Shown here: piece after piece, positions 1 to 10,832 of the stretch
How positions within the stretch are numbered: position 1 is the first letter of the stretch
Layout: each line of letters opens with the position of its first letter
Source of the DNA: Sphingomonas naphthae
Lineage (GTDB): Bacteria > Pseudomonadota > Alphaproteobacteria > Sphingomonadales > Sphingomonadaceae
DNA length: 64,000 nt
Assembly (NCBI RefSeq): GCF_028607085.1
Contig: NZ_CP117411.1
Span: 1,736,001-1,800,000, forward strand
Direction of reading: 5' to 3'
Made by a program: the position numbers and the translations under genes
The notes under the pieces: generated by a model
The model's input: only the letters and a program-made list of their open reading frames with translations
What the model was told of the DNA's origin: nothing
Database searches by the model: none

Positions 1-199
1 TCTCGGCGGCGTGCGCGTCGAGGAAGGGAAGGATCACCTCCGGCTTCACGAAATGGCGGATGCGCCGCTTGGCCAGATTGCGCCACCGCTCGTCGGTGCC
101 GAACCAGTCCACCACCGCGATCGGCCCGTCCCCCCGCGCCTCGAGATCCGCGACGATATTCGAGCCGATGAACCCGGCGGCCCCTGTGACGACGATCAT
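1..199 (-). CDS. hldD: ADP-L-glycero-D-manno-heptose 6-epimerase, N-terminal part (gene runs off the window)
   Basis: Only the first 66 codons are present; the rest lies beyond position 1. Read on the minus strand, the protein opens with MIVVTGAAGFIGSNIV, the Rossmann NAD(P)-binding glycine motif of short-chain NDP-sugar epimerases, followed by a VVDWF strand end as in HldD. The enzyme converts ADP-D-glycero-D-manno-heptose to the L-glycero form, the last step in making the heptose donor. The ATG at 197-199 overlaps the hldE stop (TGA at 196-198) as ATGA, so the two are translationally coupled and hldE lies upstream. The pairing with hldE makes the HldD assignment strong despite truncation. 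Confidence 0.85.
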   Translation of the reverse strand, partial: MIVVTGAAGFIGSNIVADLEARGDGPIAVVDWFGTDERWRNLAKRRIRHFVKPEVILPFLDAHAAE

Positions 200-1668
200 T
201 CCGCAGCCTCCGCCGGCGCCGAGGCCCGTGCAATGATGTTGGTGGTGCTGCGCCCCGGCACCAGTTCGTAGGTCAGCACCGTGCCGCCGCGCGCCAGCAC
301 CGTGTCCGCGCCTATGATCTGGTCGATCGTGTAATCGGCGCCCTTCACCAGCAGGTCGGGCTGGAGCGCCTCGATCAGTTCCTTCGGCGTATCCTCCTCG
401 AACACCACCACCAGATCGGTCACGCCGAGCGCAGCGATGATCTGGGCGCGGTCGCTCTCGCTGTTGATCGGGCGGCTCGGCCCCTTGAGGCGCTTGACCG
501 AGCTGTCGGCGTTCACCGCCACGATCAGCCGGTCGCAATGCGCGCGGGCGAATTCGAGGATGCCGACATGGCCGACATGCAGGATATCGAAGCAACCGTT
601 GGTGAAGCCCACCGTCAGCCCGTCGCGCTCCCACAGCCGCCGCCGGGTGATCGCCAGATCGAGATCGGCCACCTTGGAATTGGGCGAGGACATGCCGAGG
701 CTCGACAGCCGCGCCAGTTCCTCGTGCAGTTCGGATCGGCTGACCGTCGCGGTGCCGCGCTTGCCGACGACCACGCCGCCCGCCGCATTGGCGATCGTCG
801 CCGCCTCGGGCAGCGCCAGCCCCGCGCCGAGGCACAGCGACAGCGTCGCGATCACCGTATCGCCCGCGCCAACCACGTCGAACACGTCGCGCGCGCTGGC
901 GGGGATATGCACCGGCGCCTGATCGGGCCGCAGCAGCGACATGCCGCGCTCGGCCCGCGTCAGCAGGATCGCCTCGATATCCGTGCCGCTGAGGGCGATA
1001 CCACCCGCCTGCTCGGCACCCTCGTCCTCATGCGGATCGATCCCGGTCGCGGCCAGCGCCTCCTTGGCATTGGGGGTCACAACCGTCGCCCCGGCATAGC
1101 GGCGGAAATCGGGCGTCTTGGGATCGACCACCACCGGCACCCCGGCGGCGCGCGCGACCGCGATGATCCCGGCCACCACCTCGGGCGTCAGCACGCCCTT
1201 GGCATAATCGGAGAGGACGACGACCTGATGCTCGCCGATCTGGTCCGCCACGGTCTTGACGATCGCCTGGCCAGTCGCCGCGGCGATGTCGCCCGGTTCC
1301 TCGCGGTCGGCGCGCAAGAGATGCTGGCCCTGCGCCACGAAGCGGGTCTTTTCGATCGTCGGCCGCCCGGCTTCGGCGATCAGCGCCGGGGTGATCCGCC
1401 CGCAGGTGGAAAGCTGGAACGCCAGCTCGGCCGCCGCCGCATCCTCGCCGACGCAGCCGATCAGGGTGCAGCGTCCGCCCAGCGCCGAGATGTTGCGGCC
1501 GACGTTGGCGGCGCCGCCGGGCACGCTCTCGGTCGCCTTCAGATGGATGATCGGCACCGGGCTTTCGGGCGAGATGCGCTGCACCACCCCCTTCATGAAC
1601 CGGTCGAGCATCACGTCGCCGACGACCAGGATCGCGATACTCTCGAAATCCGGCAAACCGTTCGTCAT
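196..1668 (-). CDS. hldE: Bifunctional D-glycero-beta-D-manno-heptose-7-phosphate kinase / heptose 1-phosphate adenylyltransferase
   Basis: A 490-residue, two-domain cytoplasmic enzyme. The N-terminal about 310 residues are a PfkB/ribokinase-type kinase, starting ILVVGDVMLDRF and ending with the catalytic motif DVVGAGDT. The C-terminal part is a cytidylyltransferase-like adenylyltransferase with GFTNGCFDILHVGHV carrying the HxGH signature. Together they phosphorylate heptose 7-phosphate at C1 and then adenylylate it. The start chosen is the ATG at 1666-1668, which begins MTNGLPDFES and has a GGGGGA ribosome-binding site about six bases upstream; the open frame continues 21 codons further up without family similarity. 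The gene is followed directly by hldD (ATGA overlap) and preceded by an AGE-family epimerase 88 bp upstream. Confidence 0.95.
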   Translation of the reverse strand: MTNGLPDFESIAILVVGDVMLDRFMKGVVQRISPESPVPIIHLKATESVPGGAANVGRNISALGGRCTLIGCVGEDAAAAELAFQLSTCGRITPALIAEAGRPTIEKTRFVAQGQHLLRADREEPGDIAAATGQAIVKTVADQIGEHQVVVLSDYAKGVLTPEVVAGIIAVARAAGVPVVVDPKTPDFRRYAGATVVTPNAKEALAATGIDPHEDEGAEQAGGIALSGTDIEAILLTRAERGMSLLRPDQAPVHIPASARDVFDVVGAGDTVIATLSLCLGAGLALPEAATIANAAGGVVVGKRGTATVSRSELHEELARLSSLGMSSPNSKVADLDLAITRRRLWERDGLTVGFTNGCFDILHVGHVGILEFARAHCDRLIVAVNADSSVKRLKGPSRPINSESDRAQIIAALGVTDLVVVFEEDTPKELIEALQPDLLVKGADYTIDQIIGADTVLARGGTVLTYELVPGRSTTNIIARASAPAEAAE

Positions 1669-1756
1669 TCCTGCGTCCCCCCATGCCGAAACAATCGGCA
1701 TCGAAATGGTGAAAATCCCGTGCAATCTCACCGGGAGCCCCCCGCCCCCGTCCTTG

Positions 1757-2938
1757 TTATTGCGCCGCAGCGACAGCCGGCCGGCCGGTGGGGTCGAACG
1801 AACCGGTATGCAGCAGCGGCAGCAGACCGGTCATGATATGATAGAAGGACGATGCGGTCGCCGGCTCGTCGACGATCGAGCCGTCGAGCAGCATCCGATC
1901 GAGCCAGAGGCCCGGCACGGGCACCTCCAGAAACCGTCGCAACGTTCCGAAGGCATCGAGCGCGGCGGTATCGAGCCTCGCCTTTTCCGCCCCTTCGACC
2001 TTCCGTCCGAAAACCAGTGCCGTCCGAAGCCGCTCGGTCTGCGCCCAAAGGCGCGCCGTGCCGTCGATCGGTGCGCCTGTGGCATCGGTCGAGAAGAAGG
2101 CGACCTTGCGCGGCGCATCGACCCCATATTTCGCGCCGAAGGCTTCCAGGCGGCTCGCCTGCGGGAAATTGTCGCCGCCAAGCAGGCGATCCGCCTCCGT
2201 CAGAAGATAGGCCCACTCAAACTGGTGGCCCGGCTCGCGGATCTGGCCGTCTTCGCCCGCCATGAAACGCCAGTCGCCGTCATAATATTCGCCGACGGCA
2301 CCAGTCACCGGATCGATCATGCGGGAGAGCGCCAGATTGACGATCTCCCGCGCCTTACCGGCGAACATGTCCGATCCGCCGATCGCGACCCAGGCGAGCA
2401 ACGCTTCGAGCAGGTGCATATGGGGATTGGAGCGGAGCGGCAGACGGCGTGGCCGGTCCTCCTCGAACCCCGCCATCGGATGCGCCAACCCGCCCAGCCG
2501 GACCAGCAGCGCCTCCGCCGCGCGGAGCAGTTCGGGGGGCTTGCCGAGCGTCTCGTAGCCGGATGCCAATGCCAGCAGGACGAAGGCCTGATCGTAGAGA
2601 TCGAAGCCGTCATCCAGAACAGCGCCTTCGACGGTGACAGACTTGCGATAGAGGCCATCCTCGCGGGCATAGGCCTTGAGCAGGAAATCGACGCCCTGCG
2701 CCACGGCATCCTGCCAGGGCCCGGCCCAACCGAGTTTGCCTGCTTCGGCATAGGTGAAAGCCTGACGCGCCTGGACCCGCGCCCGCTTGGGCATGTCCAG
2801 CGCCTTGCCGGACTGGTCCAGCCGATCGAACCATCCGCCGTGGCGGCGGTCGGCGCCCGCGTCCCACCAGATCGGCAATGCAGCCCCGAACAGCCATTCC
2901 GCCGCCCAGCGCCGGTCACCGTCAAAAACGTCCATCAT
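1757..2938 (-). CDS. AGE-family (N-acylglucosamine 2-epimerase-like) sugar isomerase/epimerase
   Basis: A 393-residue protein of the (alpha/alpha)6-barrel AGE superfamily, which includes N-acyl-D-glucosamine 2-epimerase, cellobiose 2-epimerase and mannose/aldose isomerases. Visible landmarks are an early PIWWDAGAD segment, SNPHMHLLEA in the middle, EPGHQFEWAYLL around residue 245, and SSFYHIMTG near the end; the conserved histidines in these segments are the likely acid/base residues. The exact sugar cannot be read from sequence. Its place upstream of hldE-hldD suggests a role in sugar-phosphate or sugar supply for surface polysaccharide. Two adjacent ATGs (2936-2938 and 2933-2935) follow a GGGGGA run; the second has the better spacing, so the true start may be one codon later. 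Confidence 0.8.
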   Translation of the reverse strand: MMDVFDGDRRWAAEWLFGAALPIWWDAGADRRHGGWFDRLDQSGKALDMPKRARVQARQAFTYAEAGKLGWAGPWQDAVAQGVDFLLKAYAREDGLYRKSVTVEGAVLDDGFDLYDQAFVLLALASGYETLGKPPELLRAAEALLVRLGGLAHPMAGFEEDRPRRLPLRSNPHMHLLEALLAWVAIGGSDMFAGKAREIVNLALSRMIDPVTGAVGEYYDGDWRFMAGEDGQIREPGHQFEWAYLLTEADRLLGGDNFPQASRLEAFGAKYGVDAPRKVAFFSTDATGAPIDGTARLWAQTERLRTALVFGRKVEGAEKARLDTAALDAFGTLRRFLEVPVPGLWLDRMLLDGSIVDEPATASSFYHIMTGLLPLLHTGSFDPTGRPAVAAAQ

Positions 2939-3020
2939 GTCCCCCGAATCCCGAAAGTCTTTTGCGCTGCATCATGCGGCAGATCAATTACCGTCATCCG
3001 ACAATATCGTGTTGCGCACG

Positions 3021-3632
3021 CTATCCTGCCGGATCATCCGAGGCCCTCCGATCCCATTCGAGGATGGTCCAGGCCCTACCCCCCCCCGCAAGCCGCCCCC
3101 ACGCGCCAGTCCGCAACTTGAGCCTGTTAAGCGACGGCACCACGCCCGCCGCCAGCAACGCGAACCGCGCCGCCCCGTTGCTGGTGACGATCAGGTTCGT
3201 GCCCTCAGCCGCCTCCAGGAACGCCCGCCACGCCGCGATCCGCCCCGGAATATCCACATTCCAGCCCGGCGGCACGATCGCCGCCCGGTCCCACGCCGCC
3301 AGAACATCGGCCGACAATCGCGCGACGACGTCCGCTTCCGGCCGATCCTCGTCCGGCCCATGATCGATCTCGTCGAGCCAGGGCACCACCTCCGCCGGCC
3401 CAACCGACCCGATCGTCTCCCCGATCAACGCCGCCGTCCGCCGCGTCCGCACCAGAGGCCCCGTCAGCACCCGATCGAAGGTGATCCCCGCCTCGGCGAA
3501 ATGCCGCCCTACCGACCGCGCCTGCGCCTCGCCCTCGGCGGTCAGCGGCAGATCGGTGCGCGATCCCACGCGGCGCGGCGCCTCGCCTCGCTCGAACGTA
3601 TTGCCGTGGCGGACAATGATGACCGTCGCCAT
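3021..3632 (-). CDS. Histidine phosphatase family protein with an atypical second active-site motif
   Basis: A 203-residue member of the phosphoglycerate-mutase-like branch of the histidine phosphatase superfamily. The nucleophile motif VRHGNTF is at residues 7-13, followed by LPLTAEGEAQA and the TGPLVRTRRTAAL segment that usually supplies a second arginine. The second catalytic histidine, normally in a segment like VSHGG near the C-terminus, is replaced here: the aligned stretch reads IVTSNGAARF. Activity may be altered, or a different acid may be used. The gene starts 2 bp after kdsB ends, so the two form an operon, and a role in phosphosugar metabolism is an inference from that. The substrate is unknown. 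Confidence 0.8.
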   Translation of the reverse strand: MATVIIVRHGNTFERGEAPRRVGSRTDLPLTAEGEAQARSVGRHFAEAGITFDRVLTGPLVRTRRTAALIGETIGSVGPAEVVPWLDEIDHGPDEDRPEADVVARLSADVLAAWDRAAIVPPGWNVDIPGRIAAWRAFLEAAEGTNLIVTSNGAARFALLAAGVVPSLNRLKLRTGAWGRLAGGGRAWTILEWDRRASDDPAG

Positions 3633-3634
3633 CG

Positions 3635-4438
3635 TCAGGCCATCGGATCGCCGTGGAGCGCGATCAGCCGCTCGGCCAGCGCGATATCACCCTCGGTATC
3701 GATCCCCGACATCGAGATGCGCGGCGGATCGACCGCCACCGTCGTCAGCGGGATGCCCAGTTCGATGAAGCGTAGCGCCTCGATACTCTCCAGCGTCTCA
3801 TGGAAGGTCGGCGCCGACGCGCTGAACCGCTTCAGCGTCTCCAGCCGAAAGGCATAGACGCCGACATGCCGCCACACCGGCGACAGCGCCATCCGCGCGC
3901 GCAGGCCCGCCTCGCCGCGCAGCGCCGGCACGATCGCCTTGGAGAACCAGATCGCCCGATCGTCCTCGGCGCGGATGCAGCAGGTGCCGCTGAACGGATT
4001 GCCCAGCTTGTGCTGGCGCAAGGCATCGAGTGCCTCCCAGCTTAGCTGCACCACCGGCGTCGCCGCCTCGGCCCCGGCGCGCATCGCCGACAACAGGGTG
4101 CGCAGGATTTCGGGCGCGGTGAAGGGCGCGTCACCCTGGAGGTTGATGACGATGCCGGGCGCGGGCGTCAGGCTCGCCGCCGCCGCCGCGACCCGATCGG
4201 TGCCCGAGGGCAGGTCGGGCGGCGTCATCACCACCGGGCAATCCAGATCGGCCGCGTGGCGCGCGATCCGCTCGTCGTCGGTCGTGACCGCGACGGTCAC
4301 ATCGTCGAGCCCATCGACCGCCAACCGCGCCGCATGGATCGTCCGCTCGATCAGGCTGCGCCCGGCGACCAGCGCCAGCGGCTTGCCGGGAAAGCGGCTC
4401 GATCCGTATCGCGCCGGAATGAGGATCACGTCAGGCAT
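3635..4438 (-). CDS. kdsB: 3-deoxy-manno-octulosonate cytidylyltransferase (CMP-Kdo synthetase)
   Basis: A 267-residue enzyme that activates Kdo with CTP to give CMP-Kdo, the donor for lipid A-Kdo or for Kdo-linked capsules. It shows the family N-terminus IPARYGSSRFPGKPL with the nucleotide-binding Arg/Lys residues, the metal/sugar motif NLQGDAPF near residue 110, and the C-terminal ISMSGIDTEGDI block. The ATG at 4436-4438 is chosen because the conserved N-terminus begins there; 21 further upstream codons look non-coding. It overlaps nothing upstream and is divergent from the ABC transporter operon. Sphingomonads are classically described as replacing LPS with glycosphingolipid, so a capsule-type (KpsU-like) role should be considered. 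Confidence 0.9.
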   Translation of the reverse strand: MPDVILIPARYGSSRFPGKPLALVAGRSLIERTIHAARLAVDGLDDVTVAVTTDDERIARHAADLDCPVVMTPPDLPSGTDRVAAAAASLTPAPGIVINLQGDAPFTAPEILRTLLSAMRAGAEAATPVVQLSWEALDALRQHKLGNPFSGTCCIRAEDDRAIWFSKAIVPALRGEAGLRARMALSPVWRHVGVYAFRLETLKRFSASAPTFHETLESIEALRFIELGIPLTTVAVDPPRISMSGIDTEGDIALAERLIALHGDPMA

Positions 4439-4562
4439 GGAACATGTGAGACCTTGTCTGGCAGGGAGTCGGCAGAACGTTAACGGCCGCCTGCCTAGCA
4501 ATCATATCGCGATCGCGTTAGGCCATGCTTGATCGCCACGCCCGTATTTGCCACGCGGGGCC

Positions 4563-7139
4563 ATGGGGTTCACCGCAGTCTTGCGTCGAGGACATCGGCG
4601 GCTTCCACATGCGGCCGTTGAATTTCTTCTGCTGTTCGCGCTTTGGGCGATCCCGACGGCGGCCTGCGCGCGTGACACCATCCGCGTCGCGCTCCAGCTC
4701 GAGCCGCCGTCGCTCGACCCCACCAGCGGCGCGGCCAACGCCACCGACGAGGTGGTCTATGCCACCATCTTCGAGGGATTGGTCCGCGCCGCCGCCGACG
4801 GCTCGATCCAGCCTTTGCTGGCGGCAGGCTGGACGGTCTCGCCCGATGCGCGCCACTATGAATTTGGCCTGCGCCCGAACGTCCGCTTTCAGGATGGCCG
4901 CCCCCTCACCGCTTCCGACGTCGTCTTCAGCCTCGATCGCGCCCGCGCGGCGGGATCGAGCAACGCCCAGGCCACCGCCTTCGGCAACATCGCGTCGATC
5001 CGCGCGCTCGATTCCTTGCGCGTCGCGATCGATCTAACCGCGCCCGATGCCGGCTTCCTCACACTCCTCAGCTTCGCCGACGCGGTCATTGTGTCGCCGG
5101 CCTCCGCCTCGACCCTCGCGACCAGGCCGATCGGCACCGGGCCCTACCGGCTCACCGGCTGGCGGCGCGGTGACAGGATCATGCTCGCGCGCAATCCGCT
5201 CTATTGGGGCACCGCCGCGCGCACCGACCGCGTCGCCTTCCGCTTCATCGCCGATCCCAGCGCCGCCTACGCCGCGATGCGCGCGGGCGATATCGACATC
5301 TTCCCCGATTTTCCCGCGCCCGAAACCCTCCCCCGCCTCGCCGCCGATCCCGCGCTCCGGCTCGCGATCGGCAACAGCCAGGGAAAGGTGATCCTCGCCC
5401 TCAACCAGCGCGACGGCCCGCTCGCCAAGCTGGCGGTGCGCCGCGCGATAGCCCGGGCGATCGACCGCCGCGCGATCATCGACGGCGCGATGTACGGCTA
5501 CGGCACCCCGATCGGCAGCCATTTCTCCACCCAGAGCCCCGATTATGTCGACCTCACCGGTCGTTATCCGTTCGATCCCGCCGCCGCGCGGCGGCTGCTC
5601 GCGCAGGCCGGTTCCCCGCGCGGTTTCGCGCTCACGCTGAAATTGCCGCCCCCCACCTACGCCCGCCGCACCGGCGAGATACTGGCGGCGCAACTCCGCC
5701 GGATCGGCATCCGCGTCACGATCCGCTCGGTCGAATGGGCGGCGTGGCTCGACGAGGTGTTCCAGCGGCACGATTTCGACATGACGATCGTCAACCATGC
5801 CGAGCCGTTCGATTACGACATCTACGGCCGCCCCGATTACTACTTCGGCTATGACAGCCCGGCCTATCGCGCCCTGCTGAACCGGCTGCGCGGCACGATC
5901 GACCCGGCCGCGCGCCATGCGATGCTCGGCGCGATCCAGCGCAGGCTGGCGGACGATGCGGTCAACGGCTTCCTGTTCCAGTTCCCGCATCTCGGCGTGC
6001 AGGCGCGCGCGCTCGACGGCGTATGGGCCAACACGCCGAACCAGTCGCTCGACCTGGCCGCCGCCCATTTCGCCGGCGCCGGCGGGCCGGACGCCACGTC
6101 CTCGACGGCGCCGCGCGGGCGGGGCTGGGCGAAACCCGCCCTGATCGCGGCGGTGGCGGGCCTGCTGCTGCTCGCCCTGCTGGCGTTCGGCCCCCGTCAT
6201 CTGGCCGGCCGCCTGCTCGTCCTGGCCGGCACCCTTCTCGCGGCGAGCCTCGGCGTGTTCCTGCTGATCCAGATCATGCCGGGCGATCCGGCCGCCTTCA
6301 TGATGGGCCTAAACGCCAGCCCGCAGGCGATCGCCGCCCTCCATACCGAGCTCGGCCTCGGCGGCCCACCGGTCACCCGCTATCTCGCGTGGGTCGCGGG
6401 GCTGGCGCAGGGCGATTTCGGGATCAGCTACACCTATCGCGTCCCGGTCGCCGGCCTGTTGTGGGATCGGCTCTCCCTCTCGCTCCCGCTCGCGTTGCTG
6501 GCGACGGGCCTGTCGGTCGTTCTGGGCGTCGGCGCGGGCTATCTCGCCGTCAGTCGCCGCAGCGCCCTGCTCGATCACGGCTTTTCCTGGCTCGGCCGGA
6601 TCGGCGTGGCGCTGCCCAATTACTGGCTGGCGATCCTGCTGGTGCTGGCCTTCGCCATCGGCCTCGGCTGGGCCGACGCCGGCGGCTTTCCGGGCTGGTC
6701 GGCCGGGCCGATCCCCGTGATCCGCGCCCTCGCCCTGCCCGTCGTCGCGCTGGCGCTGCCGCAGGCGGCGATCCTGATGCGCGTCACCCGCGCCAGCCTG
6801 CTGGAGGCGATCGATCAGGATTATGTCCGCACCGCCCGCGCCAAGGGACTGCGCCGCGCCGCCGCCATCCGCCGCCACGCCCTGCCCAACGCGCTCGGCC
6901 CGGTGCTGACGGTCCTCGGCCTCCAGATTCCCTTCCTGATCGCCGGCAGCGCCATCGTCGAGAATGTCTTCTTCCTGCCGGGGCTCGGCCGCCTCGTCAT
7001 CCAGGCCATCACCCAGCGCGACCTGATCGTGGTGCAATCGGTGGTGATGCTGCTCGTCGCGCTCACTATCCTGTCGAGCTTCGTCATCGATATGGCGCAG
7101 GGCCTGATCGATCCGCGCATCCGCGACGCGGTGTCGTGA
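4563..7139 (+). CDS. Fused ABC importer subunit: family 5 solute-binding protein plus DppB-type permease
   Basis: A single 858-residue protein with two normally separate parts. Residues about 1-40 are a signal-type hydrophobic segment. About 40-505 is a complete family 5 (SBP_bac_5, dipeptide/nickel/opine type) binding protein, with DTIRVALQLEPPSLDP at the start and ADGSIQPLLAAGW shortly after. After a Gly/Pro/Ser-rich linker, an extra hydrophobic helix (about 524-543) precedes a normal DppB-type permease containing QIMPGDPAAF and the EAA-like cytoplasmic loop DQDYVRTARAKGLRRAAAI. The extra helix would bring the chain from the periplasm back to the cytoplasm so that the permease keeps its usual topology. 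ATG 4563 is preferred over an in-frame TTG at 4548. The stop overlaps the next gene (TGATG). The substrate is probably a peptide or related small molecule. Confidence 0.88.
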   Translation: MGFTAVLRRGHRRLPHAAVEFLLLFALWAIPTAACARDTIRVALQLEPPSLDPTSGAANATDEVVYATIFEGLVRAAADGSIQPLLAAGWTVSPDARHYEFGLRPNVRFQDGRPLTASDVVFSLDRARAAGSSNAQATAFGNIASIRALDSLRVAIDLTAPDAGFLTLLSFADAVIVSPASASTLATRPIGTGPYRLTGWRRGDRIMLARNPLYWGTAARTDRVAFRFIADPSAAYAAMRAGDIDIFPDFPAPETLPRLAADPALRLAIGNSQGKVILALNQRDGPLAKLAVRRAIARAIDRRAIIDGAMYGYGTPIGSHFSTQSPDYVDLTGRYPFDPAAARRLLAQAGSPRGFALTLKLPPPTYARRTGEILAAQLRRIGIRVTIRSVEWAAWLDEVFQRHDFDMTIVNHAEPFDYDIYGRPDYYFGYDSPAYRALLNRLRGTIDPAARHAMLGAIQRRLADDAVNGFLFQFPHLGVQARALDGVWANTPNQSLDLAAAHFAGAGGPDATSSTAPRGRGWAKPALIAAVAGLLLLALLAFGPRHLAGRLLVLAGTLLAASLGVFLLIQIMPGDPAAFMMGLNASPQAIAALHTELGLGGPPVTRYLAWVAGLAQGDFGISYTYRVPVAGLLWDRLSLSLPLALLATGLSVVLGVGAGYLAVSRRSALLDHGFSWLGRIGVALPNYWLAILLVLAFAIGLGWADAGGFPGWSAGPIPVIRALALPVVALALPQAAILMRVTRASLLEAIDQDYVRTARAKGLRRAAAIRRHALPNALGPVLTVLGLQIPFLIAGSAIVENVFFLPGLGRLVIQAITQRDLIVVQSVVMLLVALTILSSFVIDMAQGLIDPRIRDAVS

Positions 7140-7947
7140 TGAGGGGTCGCCCGCTCACCCTGATGCTCGGCATGGCCCTCACCGGCCTGTTCGTCGCCGC
7201 CGCCCTCCTGGCGGCCGTCTGGACGCCGCACGACGTCACCGCGATCGACGTGGCCGTCCGCCTGCGCCCGCCCGATGCCGCGCACTGGCTCGGCACCGAT
7301 CAGCTCGGCCGCGATCTCCTGTCGATGATCCTCGCCGGCGCCACCGTCTCGCTGGCGGTCGCCTCGGCATCGGTGGCGGCCGCGCTCGCGATCGGCATCC
7401 CGCTCGGCCTCACGGCGGCGGCGCGGCCCGGCTGGATCGACGAGCTGGTGATGCGCTCGGGCGACCTGATCTTCGCCTTCCCCTCGCTGCTGCTCGCGAT
7501 CCTGCTGACGGCGGTGATCGGACCGGGGGCGACCAGCGCGACCCTCGCCATCGCCCTGTTCAACATCCCCGTGTTCGCCCGGCTGGCGCGCGGCGAGGGC
7601 CGCCGGCTGGCGTCGCGCGACTTCATCGCCGCCGCGCGCCTGGCCGGCAAAGGGCGCGCGCGGATCGCGATCGAACATGTCCTGCCCAACATCCTGCTGT
7701 CGATCATCGTGCAGGCCACCATCCAGATCGCGCTGGCGCTGATCGTCGAGGCGGGCCTCTCCTATGTCGGCCTCGGCACGCAGCCGCCGCAGCCCAGCTG
7801 GGGCCGGATGCTTGCCGACGCCCAGACCCTGATGGGCATCGCCCCGCGCCTCGCGATCGTCCCCGGCGGCGCGATCCTGCTGGCGGTGTTCGGCATCACC
7901 CTCACCGGCGACGGCCTCGGCCAGCGGCAGCGGCGGAGGCAGGGCCG

Positions 7948-7951
<4 letters not shown>
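7139..7951 (+). CDS. ABC importer permease, DppC/OppC type
   Basis: A 270-residue integral membrane protein, partner of the permease half of the preceding fused subunit. The N-terminus has one hydrophobic helix followed by the periplasmic motif HWLGTDQLGRDLLS, a hallmark of DppC/OppC. The coupling loop reads SRDFIAAARLAGKGRARIA, and the C-terminus has EAGLSYVGLGTQPPQPSWG. These are the BPD_transp_1 features expected of the second peptide-importer permease. The start ATG at 7139-7141 overlaps the upstream stop by one base, and the stop overlaps the ATPase start by four bases (ATGA), so the three genes are translationally coupled and probably made in fixed ratio. Confidence 0.93.
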
Positions 7952-9537
<1,586 letters not shown>

Positions 9538-10832
9538 GCCGTGTGCAGCACGCGCACCGCCAGCTCGGTATAATCCTCGTGGATCAGCACCGAGACCTTA
9601 ATCTCGGACGTGGTGATCGCCAGCACGTTGATTTGGCGATCGGCCAGCGCCTTGAACATCTCGGCCGCGACACCGGCATGGCTGCGCATCCCCACGCCCA
9701 CCACCGAAATCTTGGCGACGGCGGTGTCGTGCACCAGCCGGTCGTAGCCGATGTCGGTCCGCGCCCGCTCCAGCACGTCGCGCGCGCGGGCCAATTCGGC
9801 CATCGGCACGGTGAAGGTCACGTCGGTCTGGCCGGTGCCGTGGCTCACGTTCTGCACGATCATGTCGACGTTGATCGAGGCATCTGCCAGCGGCGTGAAG
9901 ATGCTGGCGACCGCGCCGGGGCGATCGGGCACCTGCGTCAGCGTGACCTTCGCCTCGTTCTTGTCGTGCGCGATGCCGGTGATGAGCTGGCGTTCCATGT
10001 CGTTCCCTTCGATCTCGTCTTCACCCACGATCATCGTGCCGGGCAGCGTCCCTCCGTCCGGCGCGCCCTCGAAGGAGGACAGCACCTGAACGCGCACCTT
10101 CTCCTTCATGGCCAGCCCGACCGAGCGGGTCTGGAGCACCTTGGCGCCGACCGAGGCCAGCTCCAGCATCTCTTCGTAGGTGACCTTCTTCAGCTTGCGC
10201 GCCTTGGGCACGATGCGCGGATCGGTCGTGTAGACCCCGTCCACGTCGGTATAGATGTCGCAGCGATCCGCCTTCAGCGCCGCCGCCACCGCCACCGCCG
10301 ACGTGTCCGAACCGCCCCGGCCCAAGGTCGTAACGCGATTGCCGGGCGCCACGCCCTGGAAGCCGGGGATCACCGCCACCTCGCCGCCCGCGATCGCGGC
10401 GGCGAGGCTGTCGCCGTCCATATCCTCGATCCGCGCCGAGGCGTGCGCGTCGGACGTGTGGATCGGCAGCTGCCAGCCCATCCAGCTGCGCGCCGGCACC
10501 CCCAGCGCCTGCAACGCGATCGCCAGCAGCCCGCTCGTCACCTGCTCGCCGGCGGAAACGACGACGTCATATTCCTTGCGATCGTAGAGCGGCGAGGCTT
10601 CCTTGCAGAAATTCACCAGCCGATCGGTCTCGCCCGCCATGGCGGAGACGACGACGGCGACCTGGTTGCCCGCCTCCACCTCGCGTTTCACCCGCGCGGC
10701 GACGTTGCGAATACGCTCGATCCCCGCCATCGAGGTGCCGCCGAACTTCATTACGATACGGGCCATGGAAGAACTGCTCAGGTGTCAGGAAACCGGCTTG
10801 GGTGCGGTGTGGCGGCCTGATAGGTTCGGGCG

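Noticed and set aside
4548-4562. TTG at 4548 as the start of the fused ABC subunit
   Set aside because: ATG at 4563 in the same frame still leaves a full signal segment and is the more usual codon.
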